NCBI GenBank assembly: GCA_963776465.1
Contig: CAVZMV010000002.1
Span: 2,356,001-2,420,000 of the forward strand
Length of the DNA stretch: 64,000 bases
Direction: 5' to 3'
Origin: DASRHK01 sp963776465
GTDB taxonomy: Bacteria > Pseudomonadota > Gammaproteobacteria > Nevskiales > Nevskiaceae
A program made the translations under genes and the position numbers. This document shows, piece after piece, positions 42,635 to 50,679 of this stretch (position 1 is its first letter; each line of letters opens with the position of its first letter). The notes under the pieces are model-generated. The model had not been told where the DNA came from and did not search any database. It saw only the letters and a list, made by a program, of their open reading frames with translations.

Positions 42635-43141
42635 TCATTTGGCAACAAGACCGACGCGCGATAAAACGTCATGCGCGCGAGGCTCAAAGGTCGCCTTGGA
42701 TGAGCCGAACGCTTCGTAGTAAAAGCTCCCGACAGCTGCATCGTTAACGATCACGACCGTAAACGTCCGACGATCATGCGCAGCATCCACCCCGAACCAT
42801 GTTGCGATGAGTGCACCCGGCCTCTCTGTCACCACAGGGTCCGTTAAAACGACCTCTGATTTAGGGAGGCTCGCCTCGACGTCGCGACGATGCTTTAAGA
42901 CAGCTTTCATGTCCTTGTCGAGGGGAAACGCATGATCGGTGTTGCGGAATAGAAGCCCTACCGTAACGCCTTCTTCGCCCTTCACGGTGTGGAACTGATA
43001 GGTGCCCGGAGTTTCCTGCGGCACTGCTACCCACTCTCCCGGAAGGTCTAGGTTAGAAAACTGCTCCTCAAACGCCGTTGCATGAGCCGGGAAGTGACCG
43101 GCGAGAAAGAGGCAAGCAATCAGCGAGGTAAGAAGCCGCAT
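42635..43141 (-). CDS. Cassette 24: exported hypothetical protein
   Basis: 168 residues from ATG 43141. Sec signal (LLTSLIACLFLAGHFPAHA). The mature part looks like a compact alpha/beta domain (GEWVAVPQETPGTYQFHTV, TFTVVIVNDAAVGSFYYEAF). Family not recognised. The stop is beside the attC 24 core. Confidence 0.68.
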   Translation of the reverse strand: MRLLTSLIACLFLAGHFPAHATAFEEQFSNLDLPGEWVAVPQETPGTYQFHTVKGEEGVTVGLLFRNTDHAFPLDKDMKAVLKHRRDVEASLPKSEVVLTDPVVTERPGALIATWFGVDAAHDRRTFTVVIVNDAAVGSFYYEAFGSSKATFEPRAHDVLSRVGLVAK

Positions 43142-43150
43142 TGTTATGAC

Positions 43151-43246
43151 GCCCAACGATCAAGCTCAGCCACGCCGAGGCGGCGAAGCCGATGAGGGAA
43201 GTGCGCGCCGAAGGCGAGCACCGTCGGCTGGAGCGCGGGGTTGGGC
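43151..43246 (-). repeat. attC 25
   Basis: R'' GCCCAAC (43240-43246), R' GTTGGGC (43151-43157). Confidence 0.85.
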
Positions 43247-43531
43247 CGCAGCCGAGGGTTGTAGCCTTCGGTCATAACTCCAGCTTTTTACGTAAGGGGA
43301 GAGGTCAAGAATGTTAGCCACCGCACCAGTTACCTTGAGAGTCAATTGCCGGGTTTCAGGGAAAGAGTAAGTGACCTCATAGTTGCCAGGGGGAAGCTCG
43401 CGCAGAAAAGCGGCTTCAGTTTCAGCACGCGTTCCAGTATCCACGAGCGTGACGATGACCACCGTCCGATCCTCTGCGCGAACGCAGACCGCGGCGAAGA
43501 TCATCACTGCTGCAACTAGGAGAATGCGCAT
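43166..43531 (-). CDS. Cassette 25: exported one-domain relative of cassette 22
   Basis: 121 residues from ATG 43531. Signal and first domain nearly repeat those of cassette 22 (LPPGNYEVTYSFPETRQLTL against LPPGSYEVTDSFPETWQLIL). The second domain is replaced by attC 25, which encodes the last 30 or so residues. It looks like cassette 22 cut in the middle and joined to an attC. Confidence 0.62.
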   Translation of the reverse strand: MRILLVAAVMIFAAVCVRAEDRTVVIVTLVDTGTRAETEAAFLRELPPGNYEVTYSFPETRQLTLKVTGAVANILDLSPYVKSWSYDRRLQPSAAAQPRAPADGARLRRALPSSASPPRRG

Positions 43532-43543
43532 AGTCACCTAGCG

Positions 43544-43660
43544 GCCCAACGTGTGAGCTCAGCCGCGCCGAGCGAGCGCGCAGCGCTGCGAGGGAAGGCA
43601 CGCCGAGGCGGCCGACGGCCCTCCGAAGGCGTGCCCGTCGGCTGCAGCGATGGGTTGGGC
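43544..43660 (-). repeat. attC 26 (branched, 117 bp)
   Basis: R'' GCCCAAC (43654-43660), R' GTTGGGC (43544-43550). Near-identical twin of attC 20. Confidence 0.85.
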
Positions 43661-43661
43661 G

Positions 43662-44072
43662 TCATTTGTCCACGTCTCCTACATCCATCCCGTCATACGC
43701 TTCTACCCCGTACTGCTCTGCCAGGCGATACAACTCAAGGTTGCGCTTGTACAGCGATTGGGGTGTGTGATTCTCCACGCGCTCGACATGAAGGCTATAG
43801 GCGGCGTCATCATTACCCCCTTCTGGCTCAAGGATGTCCACGTAACGATAGCCATTGCGCTCAAGATGCTTTCTTAGGGATTCAAAGTGCTTCGGGTTGT
43901 GATCTGTGAAGAAGTATCCCCATAGAAGATCGCCCTCAGTATTCCACTGTGTCTTGGCTTTAATGTTCGCGAACATTTCCTCCAGAGAGTCCAGTGTGAT
44001 CATGTTCTTCTCAGCTCCCTGGCTCGGCACCAGCCAAACCAACAAGGCCAGGGTAGCTAGAATTCTTTTCAT
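43662..44072 (-). CDS. Cassette 26: exported RraB-domain protein
   Basis: 136 residues from ATG 44072. Signal RILATLALLVWLVPSQGA. The mature part matches the RraB-type fold: LLWGYFFTDHNPKHFESL, GYRYVDILEPEG, LHVERVENHTPQSLYKRN, YDGMDVGDVD. RraB itself is a cytoplasmic inhibitor of RNase E, but this copy carries a signal peptide, so it is unlikely to act on RNase E. Confidence 0.75.
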   Translation of the reverse strand: MKRILATLALLVWLVPSQGAEKNMITLDSLEEMFANIKAKTQWNTEGDLLWGYFFTDHNPKHFESLRKHLERNGYRYVDILEPEGGNDDAAYSLHVERVENHTPQSLYKRNLELYRLAEQYGVEAYDGMDVGDVDK

Positions 44073-44075
44073 GAC

Positions 44076-44171
44076 GCCCAACGTTTGAGCTAAGCCGAGC
44101 CGACGTGCGCGCAGCGCACGGCGGGAAGTGGCGCCGAAGGCGACACCTTCGGCTTGAGCGATGGGTTAGGT
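44076..44171 (-). repeat. attC 27
   Basis: R'' ACCTAAC (44165-44171), R' GTTGGGC (44076-44082); L box GCTTAGCTCAAACGTT is the closest to the class 1 consensus. Confidence 0.85.
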
Positions 44172-44459
44172 GATGCCATGAGGACCACAGGCTAGCGCTA
44201 TTACACCGAAAGTGAATGCCGTAATGAACAAAGCAAGTAGAACCAGCCACTCCTGCTTGTTGAAATGCCTCAGCGGGAAGGCGAAGGGCTTGAGACCGGA
44301 CCACCACGGCTTCCCGAGGCGGCGATAGTGAAAGGCGACCAGCACGTTGCCGCCGATGAGCCAAGTGGCAGCAAACAAGCAAAGGAACAGAAGTTGGAGC
44401 GGCGGCATCATTTCAAATGCGCCTACCAGGAACTCGACGGATGGTGTGTTGTTTTGCAT
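44166..44459 (-). CDS. Cassette 27: membrane protein (head of right block)
   Basis: 97 residues from ATG 44459 (a GTG overlapping the core precedes it). Hydrophobic segments LLFLCLFAATWLIGGNVLVAF and WLVLLALFITAFTFGVIAL. Stop TAA is in the attC 27 core. It is the first cassette after head element B. Confidence 0.65.
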   Translation of the reverse strand: MQNNTPSVEFLVGAFEMMPPLQLLFLCLFAATWLIGGNVLVAFHYRRLGKPWWSGLKPFAFPLRHFNKQEWLVLLALFITAFTFGVIALACGPHGIT

Positions 44460-44460
44460 C

Positions 44461-44703
44461 ACCTAACTAGAAATAGACGACATCAAGAAAGCTTCTCACG
44501 GTCGGACGAAAAAAGCTCAGGCCCATCCATACAACGACTTGCGGGGGCGGGACCTGAATAGGCTGACGAAAACACTCCGGATGAGAACCCGCCCGATTCC
44601 AGCTCCCCATTTGCGCCGTGTAGTAGCGGCTCTAAGAATGGTGAACGACCGCTTCTGGCCGATTGCGGCGAAATCTCTAACCGACCCGAAGCGGACACTC
44701 GTC
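44461..44703 (-). other. Array-head element B (attI-like candidate)
   Basis: Homologue of element A. It ends in core GTTAGGT next to cassette 27, at the proximal end of the whole array, where attI should be. A 47-codon frame inside it (MGSWNRAGSHPECF...FLDVVYF) ends with TAG touching the core. The same frame is open and similar in element A but lacks an ATG there. Confidence 0.5.
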
Positions 44704-44821
44704 GGGTCAAAGTCGAGGCCGCGAAGCAAACATTGGGAGGTCACGCCAAAGACGGTCCTTCAAAAAGATCTTTGGAATGACTGGCCGCTGCCGACCGATT
44801 GCGTCGATTGACAACGCTTCG

Positions 44822-45310
44822 CTAAGGGGCTCTGTCGTTGGTAATGGCCAACCCTTTATCTTTTTCGAGCGCCTTGATCAACACCCCCGATGCAGTCTCG
44901 AACGCTCTCGTTCTATGGTTGACGTTAAACAAGTTGCCTTTTACTTGAGACGTCACGCTGGACCCAGTACGGCCAGTTACGGAATCGTCGAAGGAGACGG
45001 AAAGAAGCAACCATTGGTTGCTAGCAGTTATCGACATGCGAGCCGAAAGGGTTCGCTTCTTCATAGCATCCGCGAGGCCTTGATACTCCTTGTCGCCGAC
45101 AACCTTCATGTTGTAGCGACTGAGTAGGTTGGCAAACTCAACGTCCATGCCATACAGCGAGGTAGCTGTGTCCTTGCCCTCGGACTTTGCAACAACTACA
45201 TAGTCGTAATTTGCGAAGCTAAACCCGCTTGAGTACACCAGTTGCGTTGGCATGCTGTGGCAGCCAAGTAGGGTAAGTGTGACAACCAGCAACGTGATAA
45301 GACGGCTCAT
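44822..45310 (-). CDS. Hypothetical lipoprotein upstream of the array
   Basis: 162 residues from ATG 45310. Lipobox LLGC after a short signal. The body has YDYVVVAKSEG, MDVEFANLLSRYNMKVV and LLLSVSFDDSVTGRTG. No attC follows, so it is not a cassette. It sits relative to head element B as the TolB-like gene sits relative to A. Family not recognised. Confidence 0.7.
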   Translation of the reverse strand: MSRLITLLVVTLTLLGCHSMPTQLVYSSGFSFANYDYVVVAKSEGKDTATSLYGMDVEFANLLSRYNMKVVGDKEYQGLADAMKKRTLSARMSITASNQWLLLSVSFDDSVTGRTGSSVTSQVKGNLFNVNHRTRAFETASGVLIKALEKDKGLAITNDRAP

Positions 45311-45971
45311 ACGATTCCCCGTGAAGTGTTGGTTTCTGGCTGCTGCTGCGGATAAGGCGACCGACGCACGACGATCGGCACTGACGCGCGCAAAGCTCGT
45401 GCAGCGGCGAGCCGCCCTTGGCAAAAACGTGACGGGGAATTTGTTGATCGCTGCAGTGATTAGCGGCCACCGTCGTGACGGAGCGCTCCCTGCTGGCTGC
45501 CCGCATCCCGTGCGGGTCTAATGAATATTGCGAGCCAGCATACAGGACGGCGCGGCCTGAGCGACCAAGTACGCCGAAGCCTGGTGACACTCCTTAGCGC
45601 TATGGGCTCGTGCGCGATGCCCTGGTTGCTGCGCAGAAGGAGAAGGAAAGCATTCAGGGTAGAGCCGGCTTACGTTGCGTTCTTATGAAGCGACTTCGGC
45701 GCGTACACGGTTAGAAGTCTTGTCATTCAGCGCGCCCAGCTGATCGTTAGCATCACTGCCGCGTGTGGCGGCTTTGCGCTCAGCCAGCACCGATAACGTC
45801 CATTCACGGTGGCTGATCCGTCGTTCCCACCCGATCCGCGCTCGTGATGTGAGATCGGATTGGGGAGGCGAGGGAGCACCACATTTCCTGTTATCGGTGC
45901 TGGTGCTTCAAATCACGGGGCACGGATTCAAATCGTTACGGTGAGGGCTCCACAGTAAAGGAAGCCCTCAC
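45311..45971 (+). other. Non-coding stretch before the recombinase
   Basis: No gene found. Holds the 14-bp inverted repeat described separately and, near the end, GTGAGGGCT...AGCCCTCAC around the recombinase start. Confidence 0.5.
45784..45903 (+). repeat. 14-bp inverted repeat upstream of recombinase
   Basis: CCAGCACCGATAAC at 45784-45797 and its complement GTTATCGGTGCTGG at 45890-45903, with a 92-bp spacer. It could be a recombinase binding site or the end of a lost element. Confidence 0.55.
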
Positions 45972-47042
45972 ATGCAGCCCCAGCTCTGTCTCTTCGAGGA
46001 ACCTGCGTCGAATGACGTAGGCAAGGCGACAAGCGTGCCGCCGGCGCCCGACAAGGCTGCATCGGTCAGGCAGCGGATCCGGGAGCTCCTGGAGCAGAGC
46101 CTGTCGCGGGCGACGCGGCGCGCCTACGCGACAGACTGGAAGACGTTCAGCACGTGGTGCCGAAGGCACAGTCGCCAGTTCTTGCCGGCGAGTGTCCAGA
46201 CGCTGACCGAATTTCTCTTGAGCGAGAAAGACCAGGGCAGCTCGCTTGCGACGATGCGCCGCCGGATCGCGGCGATCCGCTATCGCCATCTGGAAGAGGG
46301 TCACCCCAATCCCGGCGCCGATCACACGATCCACCGGTTCATGGCGGCGATCGCCAACGATCCGGATCGTGAGCCCCCCAGACGCAAGATCCCGTTGCTG
46401 CCCGCGGACCTCGCACGCATGGTTCCGGCGCCGGACGGATCACTGCTGGTGCTGCGCGACCGCGTGCTCCTGCTGCTTGGCTGGTCCAGCTCCAAGCGGC
46501 GAAGCGAGCTGTCGCGCCTGGATATCGCGGACGTCCTGTTTCGCCGGGACGGCGTCGACCTGCGGATCCGGCGCTCCAAGACGGACCAGCAGGGAAAAGG
46601 CTACGTCGTGCCGATCGGGCCGGAGCGGGGGAGCGATCTGTGCCCGGTAGCCGCACTGCGGGCGTGGATCGAGGCGACGGGCCTCACGCACGGGCCGCTG
46701 TTGCGGTCCTTCTGGCGCGGCGATCAGCTGTCGCAGCGACGGCTGACGGGACGGGCAATCTCGGAAATCGTGAAGAGCCATGCCGCGCGCGCAGGGATCG
46801 ATCCGCGGCAGGTCGGCGCGCACAGCCTCCGCGCGGGTTTCGTGACCGCCTCCCTGCAGGCCGGCCGGGAGCACTCGGCCATCATGGGAGTGACCGGCCA
46901 CAAGAGCGTGGCAACGCTCTACCTGTATGCGCGGCCGGACCAGGAAGCGGTTCGCGGCGCTGGTGCGGGCCTCCTCGGAGCTGTGCGTCCGCAGGCAGCG
47001 CCTGCGCAGGCGCCTTGCACCGATGAACGGATGTTCGGGTGA
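45972..47042 (+). CDS. Tyrosine recombinase (not IntI)
   Basis: 356 residues. N-terminal SAM-like core-binding domain (RATRRAYATDWKTFSTWC), then the catalytic domain: Arg in KRRSEL near 176, RRSKTDQQGKG, HSLRAG near 282, GHKS near 308 and Tyr in YLYAR near 317. The family is the XerD-like group with an HSLRAG box. The extra segment typical of IntI near box III is not seen, so despite its position upstream of the array it is not a canonical integron integrase. Confidence 0.85.
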   Translation: MQPQLCLFEEPASNDVGKATSVPPAPDKAASVRQRIRELLEQSLSRATRRAYATDWKTFSTWCRRHSRQFLPASVQTLTEFLLSEKDQGSSLATMRRRIAAIRYRHLEEGHPNPGADHTIHRFMAAIANDPDREPPRRKIPLLPADLARMVPAPDGSLLVLRDRVLLLLGWSSSKRRSELSRLDIADVLFRRDGVDLRIRRSKTDQQGKGYVVPIGPERGSDLCPVAALRAWIEATGLTHGPLLRSFWRGDQLSQRRLTGRAISEIVKSHAARAGIDPRQVGAHSLRAGFVTASLQAGREHSAIMGVTGHKSVATLYLYARPDQEAVRGAGAGLLGAVRPQAAPAQAPCTDERMFG

Positions 47043-47056
47043 AGCCCCTAATGCAG

Positions 47057-47296
47057 TCAGCTGCGCCCGAGACGCTCGTCGAGGAGCTCGCCGGGCCGGA
47101 CCCGCAGGGCCTTGGCCAGGCGCTCGATCATGTCCACGGAAGCGGACTTGGTCGCGCGCTCGACCGCGCTGATGAAGGTCTGGTCGCTGTCGGCACGCTC
47201 GGCGAGCTGCTCCTGCGTCAGGTCCTGCCGGATGCGTTCCAAGCGAATGTTTTTCCCCAGGATTTCCCTGAGCCGGCGCGTTTGTCGCTTCCCCAT
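47057..47296 (-). CDS. XRE/Cro-family regulator
   Basis: 79 residues. HTH: IRLERIRQDLTQEQLAERA, SDQTFISAVERATK, SVDMIERLAKALRV. A single DNA-binding domain of normal length. It converges on the recombinase, 14 bp apart. Its promoter side faces the protease genes, so it may regulate itself or them; no operator is evident. Confidence 0.88.
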   Translation of the reverse strand: MGKRQTRRLREILGKNIRLERIRQDLTQEQLAERADSDQTFISAVERATKSASVDMIERLAKALRVRPGELLDERLGRS

Positions 47297-47412
47297 GCGG
47301 GGAAGAGTCCAAGACCCGGTATCAGGAATCTATGGCCGATAGACACTGACAAACAGTCTCCGCGCTATATTGTGAAGGAGAAAGATGCTTTGGTAGTGAA
47401 CCGGGATTTCGC

Positions 47413-49053
47413 ATGAAACGTGTTGCGCTCGCTCGAGCGAGCTTGGCTGCGGCCCTTGCGCTGGCGGTATTCCTCGTCCATCCATGCAACGCGCTAGCCG
47501 CGCAGCCTGCGATCGACCTCAACGAGACCGCGACTTTGGGCACGATTATGCTGCCCCTCCCCAATGGGCTCAGCAGCCGTTTCGATGTGCATTGCGAGCG
47601 CCGCGCTGGCGTGGCGCGAATCCACGGCAAGGATCTCGGCGGCAACTACCTCGTCGGCATCGACGCCGGGGATGGCCTGGTGGCTGAAGTCGTCGGGAGC
47701 GGCGGCTGGAGATATCTCCGCACGGACTCGACCGGTCAGTTGCAGCCGGACCTGGATGCGCTCCGCGCGCCACAGGCCATCGGACTTGAGGGGGATGCCG
47801 CGCGGTCGCCGGCGCCAGTCATAAACCCTGCGATCTCGGCCAGGGCCGCCGAGTCAGACGATCGGCTGGATATCATCGTGCTCTACACGCAGCGCGCCCT
47901 ACAGCAGGTAGGTCGCCAGTACATCGACGATGTGGTTGCGGCCGGTGAAACGCGGCTGAACGCAGCATTGGTGAACAGCTCGGTGCCATACACGGCTCAC
48001 GTCGTGGCAGTCGAGCAAACCGACCTGAGCGATCCGCCTGCCGATGGGCTGATCACTTTTCTGAATCGCGGGTGCGGCGCATCCGAAGTGCCGAACAATC
48101 GGCAATCGCTGCAGGACCGCTACCGCGCTGATGCCTTCTTCTACATCACTGGGCAAATGGACGTGCTCCCGCGTGGCCTTGCAAATGTCTACGGCGGCTA
48201 CTCAGTTGACGAGGGTGGCGATGTAGCGTGCGGTTCAATGACCCTTTCGGTCGGTGATCAAATTCAGGGATTGGCTGTGACGTTTACGCACGAAGTGGGG
48301 CACATCCTCGGAGGTGGTCATGACCGCGGCGATCCGAATCATGGCGGCGGCTGGAAGGAATACTCGCATGCAAAGGTGTGCGGGGAGGGCTCGAGCCATC
48401 AACCACTGGCAACGGCGATGGCGCTCGCTGGTATCGTCCAGCCGTACTTTTCGTCGCCGGACAAGGTGGCTGCGAACGGGGATGCTTGCGGAGTCCCCGC
48501 TGGCGATCCGAACTCGGCCGACAATGCGCGGACTCTGCGGGAATCGCTGCCGACGATTGTGAACTATAAGGCCCGCATGGCGACGCCGAGCGCCTTCTCG
48601 ATGGAGGTGGCAACCACCGCCATCGGTGAGAACGCCGGGCACGTGAGTCTGGCCATCGACCGCGCTGGCGACTTGTCGCAGGCGGCAAGCGTGGAGTTCG
48701 CGACGATCCGCACCGGCAGCTCGCAGGCGACAGCTGGCACGGACTATCAGGCAACCGTCCAGCGCGTGGCATTCGCCGCCGGCGAGTCGCGAAAGTCCGT
48801 TGACGTCGTGCTCAACGACAACACAGCCCCCAACGCGACCAAGACTTTCGGCGCGGTGATCCGGTATCCGGAGAACGCCGATATCGGCAGCCAGGACGAG
48901 ACCGTAATCAGCATCACCGACAACGACACATCGCCAGGTAGTGGGGGCGACAGCGGTGGTAGTGACGGCGGCGGTGCTCTTGGCGAGTCGCTCCTTTTGG
49001 GACTGGCCGCGCTGGGTGGGCTGCGAGCGCGCCGCAACCGGAGTGCGTCGTGA
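47413..49053 (+). CDS. Reprolysin-like zinc metalloprotease with Calx-beta-like domain
   Basis: 546 residues. Sec signal to about residue 30, an N-terminal prodomain-like region, then the M12-type catalytic domain with LDIIVLYTQRAL and zinc motif HEVGHILGGGHD from His293. A Calx-beta-like domain follows (ASVEFATIRTGSSQATAG to ENADIGSQDETV), then a Gly/Ser spacer and a terminal LLLGLAALGGLRARR helix, which resembles a GlyGly-CTERM surface-sorting tail. Likely secreted. The next gene is a close paralogue starting inside its stop. Confidence 0.88.
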   Translation: MKRVALARASLAAALALAVFLVHPCNALAAQPAIDLNETATLGTIMLPLPNGLSSRFDVHCERRAGVARIHGKDLGGNYLVGIDAGDGLVAEVVGSGGWRYLRTDSTGQLQPDLDALRAPQAIGLEGDAARSPAPVINPAISARAAESDDRLDIIVLYTQRALQQVGRQYIDDVVAAGETRLNAALVNSSVPYTAHVVAVEQTDLSDPPADGLITFLNRGCGASEVPNNRQSLQDRYRADAFFYITGQMDVLPRGLANVYGGYSVDEGGDVACGSMTLSVGDQIQGLAVTFTHEVGHILGGGHDRGDPNHGGGWKEYSHAKVCGEGSSHQPLATAMALAGIVQPYFSSPDKVAANGDACGVPAGDPNSADNARTLRESLPTIVNYKARMATPSAFSMEVATTAIGENAGHVSLAIDRAGDLSQAASVEFATIRTGSSQATAGTDYQATVQRVAFAAGESRKSVDVVLNDNTAPNATKTFGAVIRYPENADIGSQDETVISITDNDTSPGSGGDSGGSDGGGALGESLLLGLAALGGLRARRNRSAS

Positions 49054-50679
49054 TCGGTTCTCTTATTGGCAGTTGTGCAATGCGAAGCTTGATGGCGATG
49101 GCGGTAATGGCGGCACTCTGCGGTTCGGCGGTAGCGTTTGATGCAGAGTCGATCGATCTGGGCGAGGCCGAAGCCTTCGGCACCTTGACCGTCCCGGTAA
49201 ACGGGCAGCCGGATCTCTTTCAGGTAGCCTTCGAAAAACGCGCTGGCATTGCGCGTATCCGCGGCAAAGACTTGAGTGGCCGTTTCATCCTCGGTATTGC
49301 GGATGGCTCCGGCTTTCAGGGAGAGATCGTAGGCGCTGACGGCCAGGCGTACGTCACGACTGATGCTTCGGGCCGGATAGTGGCGACGCCTTCTGCCTTG
49401 AATGCGCCCCCTTCGTTTGCTGGCGACACCGTGAAGGCGGAAGCGCCGTTCGAGGTTGCCGCCGCAAAGGTCGCCAAGGTGGGCGGCGAAAATCGTCTCG
49501 ACATCCTGGTGCTTTACACGCAGCGTGCGCTCGACGAGGCGGGCGCCGATTACATCCAGGACATTTCCGCTGCGGGGGTCAATCGCATGACGGCCATATT
49601 TGCGAACAGTGCGGTCCCCTACACGGCGAATCTGGTCGGCGTGGAAAAGTCGGATCTCAGCGACCCGCCAAACGAATCCGTCGGTGATTTTGGCGGACGC
49701 GCGTGCGGGTCCAATGCTGAATCCAACAATCGCCAAGCGCTGATTGAGCGGTTTCACCCGGACGTGACTGTGTTCTTCACGGGTGTGAAAGACCGGGCGC
49801 CAATCGGACTCGCGATTTTGTACGACGGATACAGCGGCGCCCAAGGGTTGGCCGTGTCTTGTGCCCAAATCACACTGCGGCCTGGCGATCAAGTCCAAAA
49901 CTTCGCTCAAACCTTTACGCACGAGGTCGGCCACGTGCTCGGCGGAGGTCACGATCACAGCGACCCAAATGCCAGCGGATGGAAGCCGGTACTCGCTTGC
50001 GATGCACTGCGGAAGGGACATTCATCAGATGCAGCTCGGGACGGCGATGGCATACAACGCCATTCCGCAACCTTACTTCTCGTCGCCGGACAAGGTCGCT
50101 GCAAATGGCGATCCCTGCGGCTTCCCCGCGGGTGACCCGAACCAGGCTGACAATGCGCGGACGGCGCGTGAAAGCCTGCCTGCGGTGTCGACCTACAGCG
50201 AGCGCATGCCGACGCCCAGCGCCTTCTCGATGCAACTGGCCACCGCTTCCGTTGCGGAAAATGCCGGACACATTACGGTAGCGATCGACCGCGCCGGCGA
50301 CTTGTCACAGACTGCGAGTGTTGAGTTCGCGACGATTCGCAGCGGCAGCTCACGCGCGACCCCGGGTTCGGACTATAAGACAACCGTGCAGCGTGTTGCC
50401 TTCGCCGCCGGCGAGTCCCGCAAGACCGTCGACGTCGTAGTCAACGACAACGCGACCACCAACTCGACCAAGACCTTTGGCACGGTGATCCGGTATCCGG
50501 AGAACGCCGAGATCGGCAGCCAGGACGTGACCATGGTCAGTCTCACGGATGACGACGTAGCGCCTCCGGCGCCCTCGTCGTCGGGCGGGGCTCCAGGCCG
50601 CTGGCTCCTTGTGCTCTTTTCACTCGCCGCTCTGTTCCTGAGGCTCTCGAAACGCGTCGTTACGCGACATGGCCGCTGA
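49050..50679 (+). pseudogene. Paralogous metalloprotease, frameshifted
   Basis: Same architecture as the preceding gene: signal, LDILVLYTQRAL, HEVGHVLGGGHDHSD, Calx-beta-like domain, C-terminal hydrophobic segment with Arg. Near 49986-49989 (after GGATGGAAG) one extra base breaks the frame. The first part would run on to 50135 out of frame, while the conserved continuation (YSLAMHCG, PYFSSPDKVAANGD) is in the next frame to 50679. Either a true pseudogene that still makes the catalytic half, or a sequence error. Confidence 0.8.

Noticed and set aside
28990..44600. CRISPR array, because of regularly spaced palindromic repeats
   Set aside because: Repeats are 45-124 bp, variable in the centre, separated by genes of 200-700 bp, and bounded by integron core sites; no cas genes are present.
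45972..47042. Integron integrase IntI from its position and direction upstream of the array
   Set aside because: The catalytic motifs are of the HSLRAG/XerD-like kind and the IntI-specific insert near box III is not seen.
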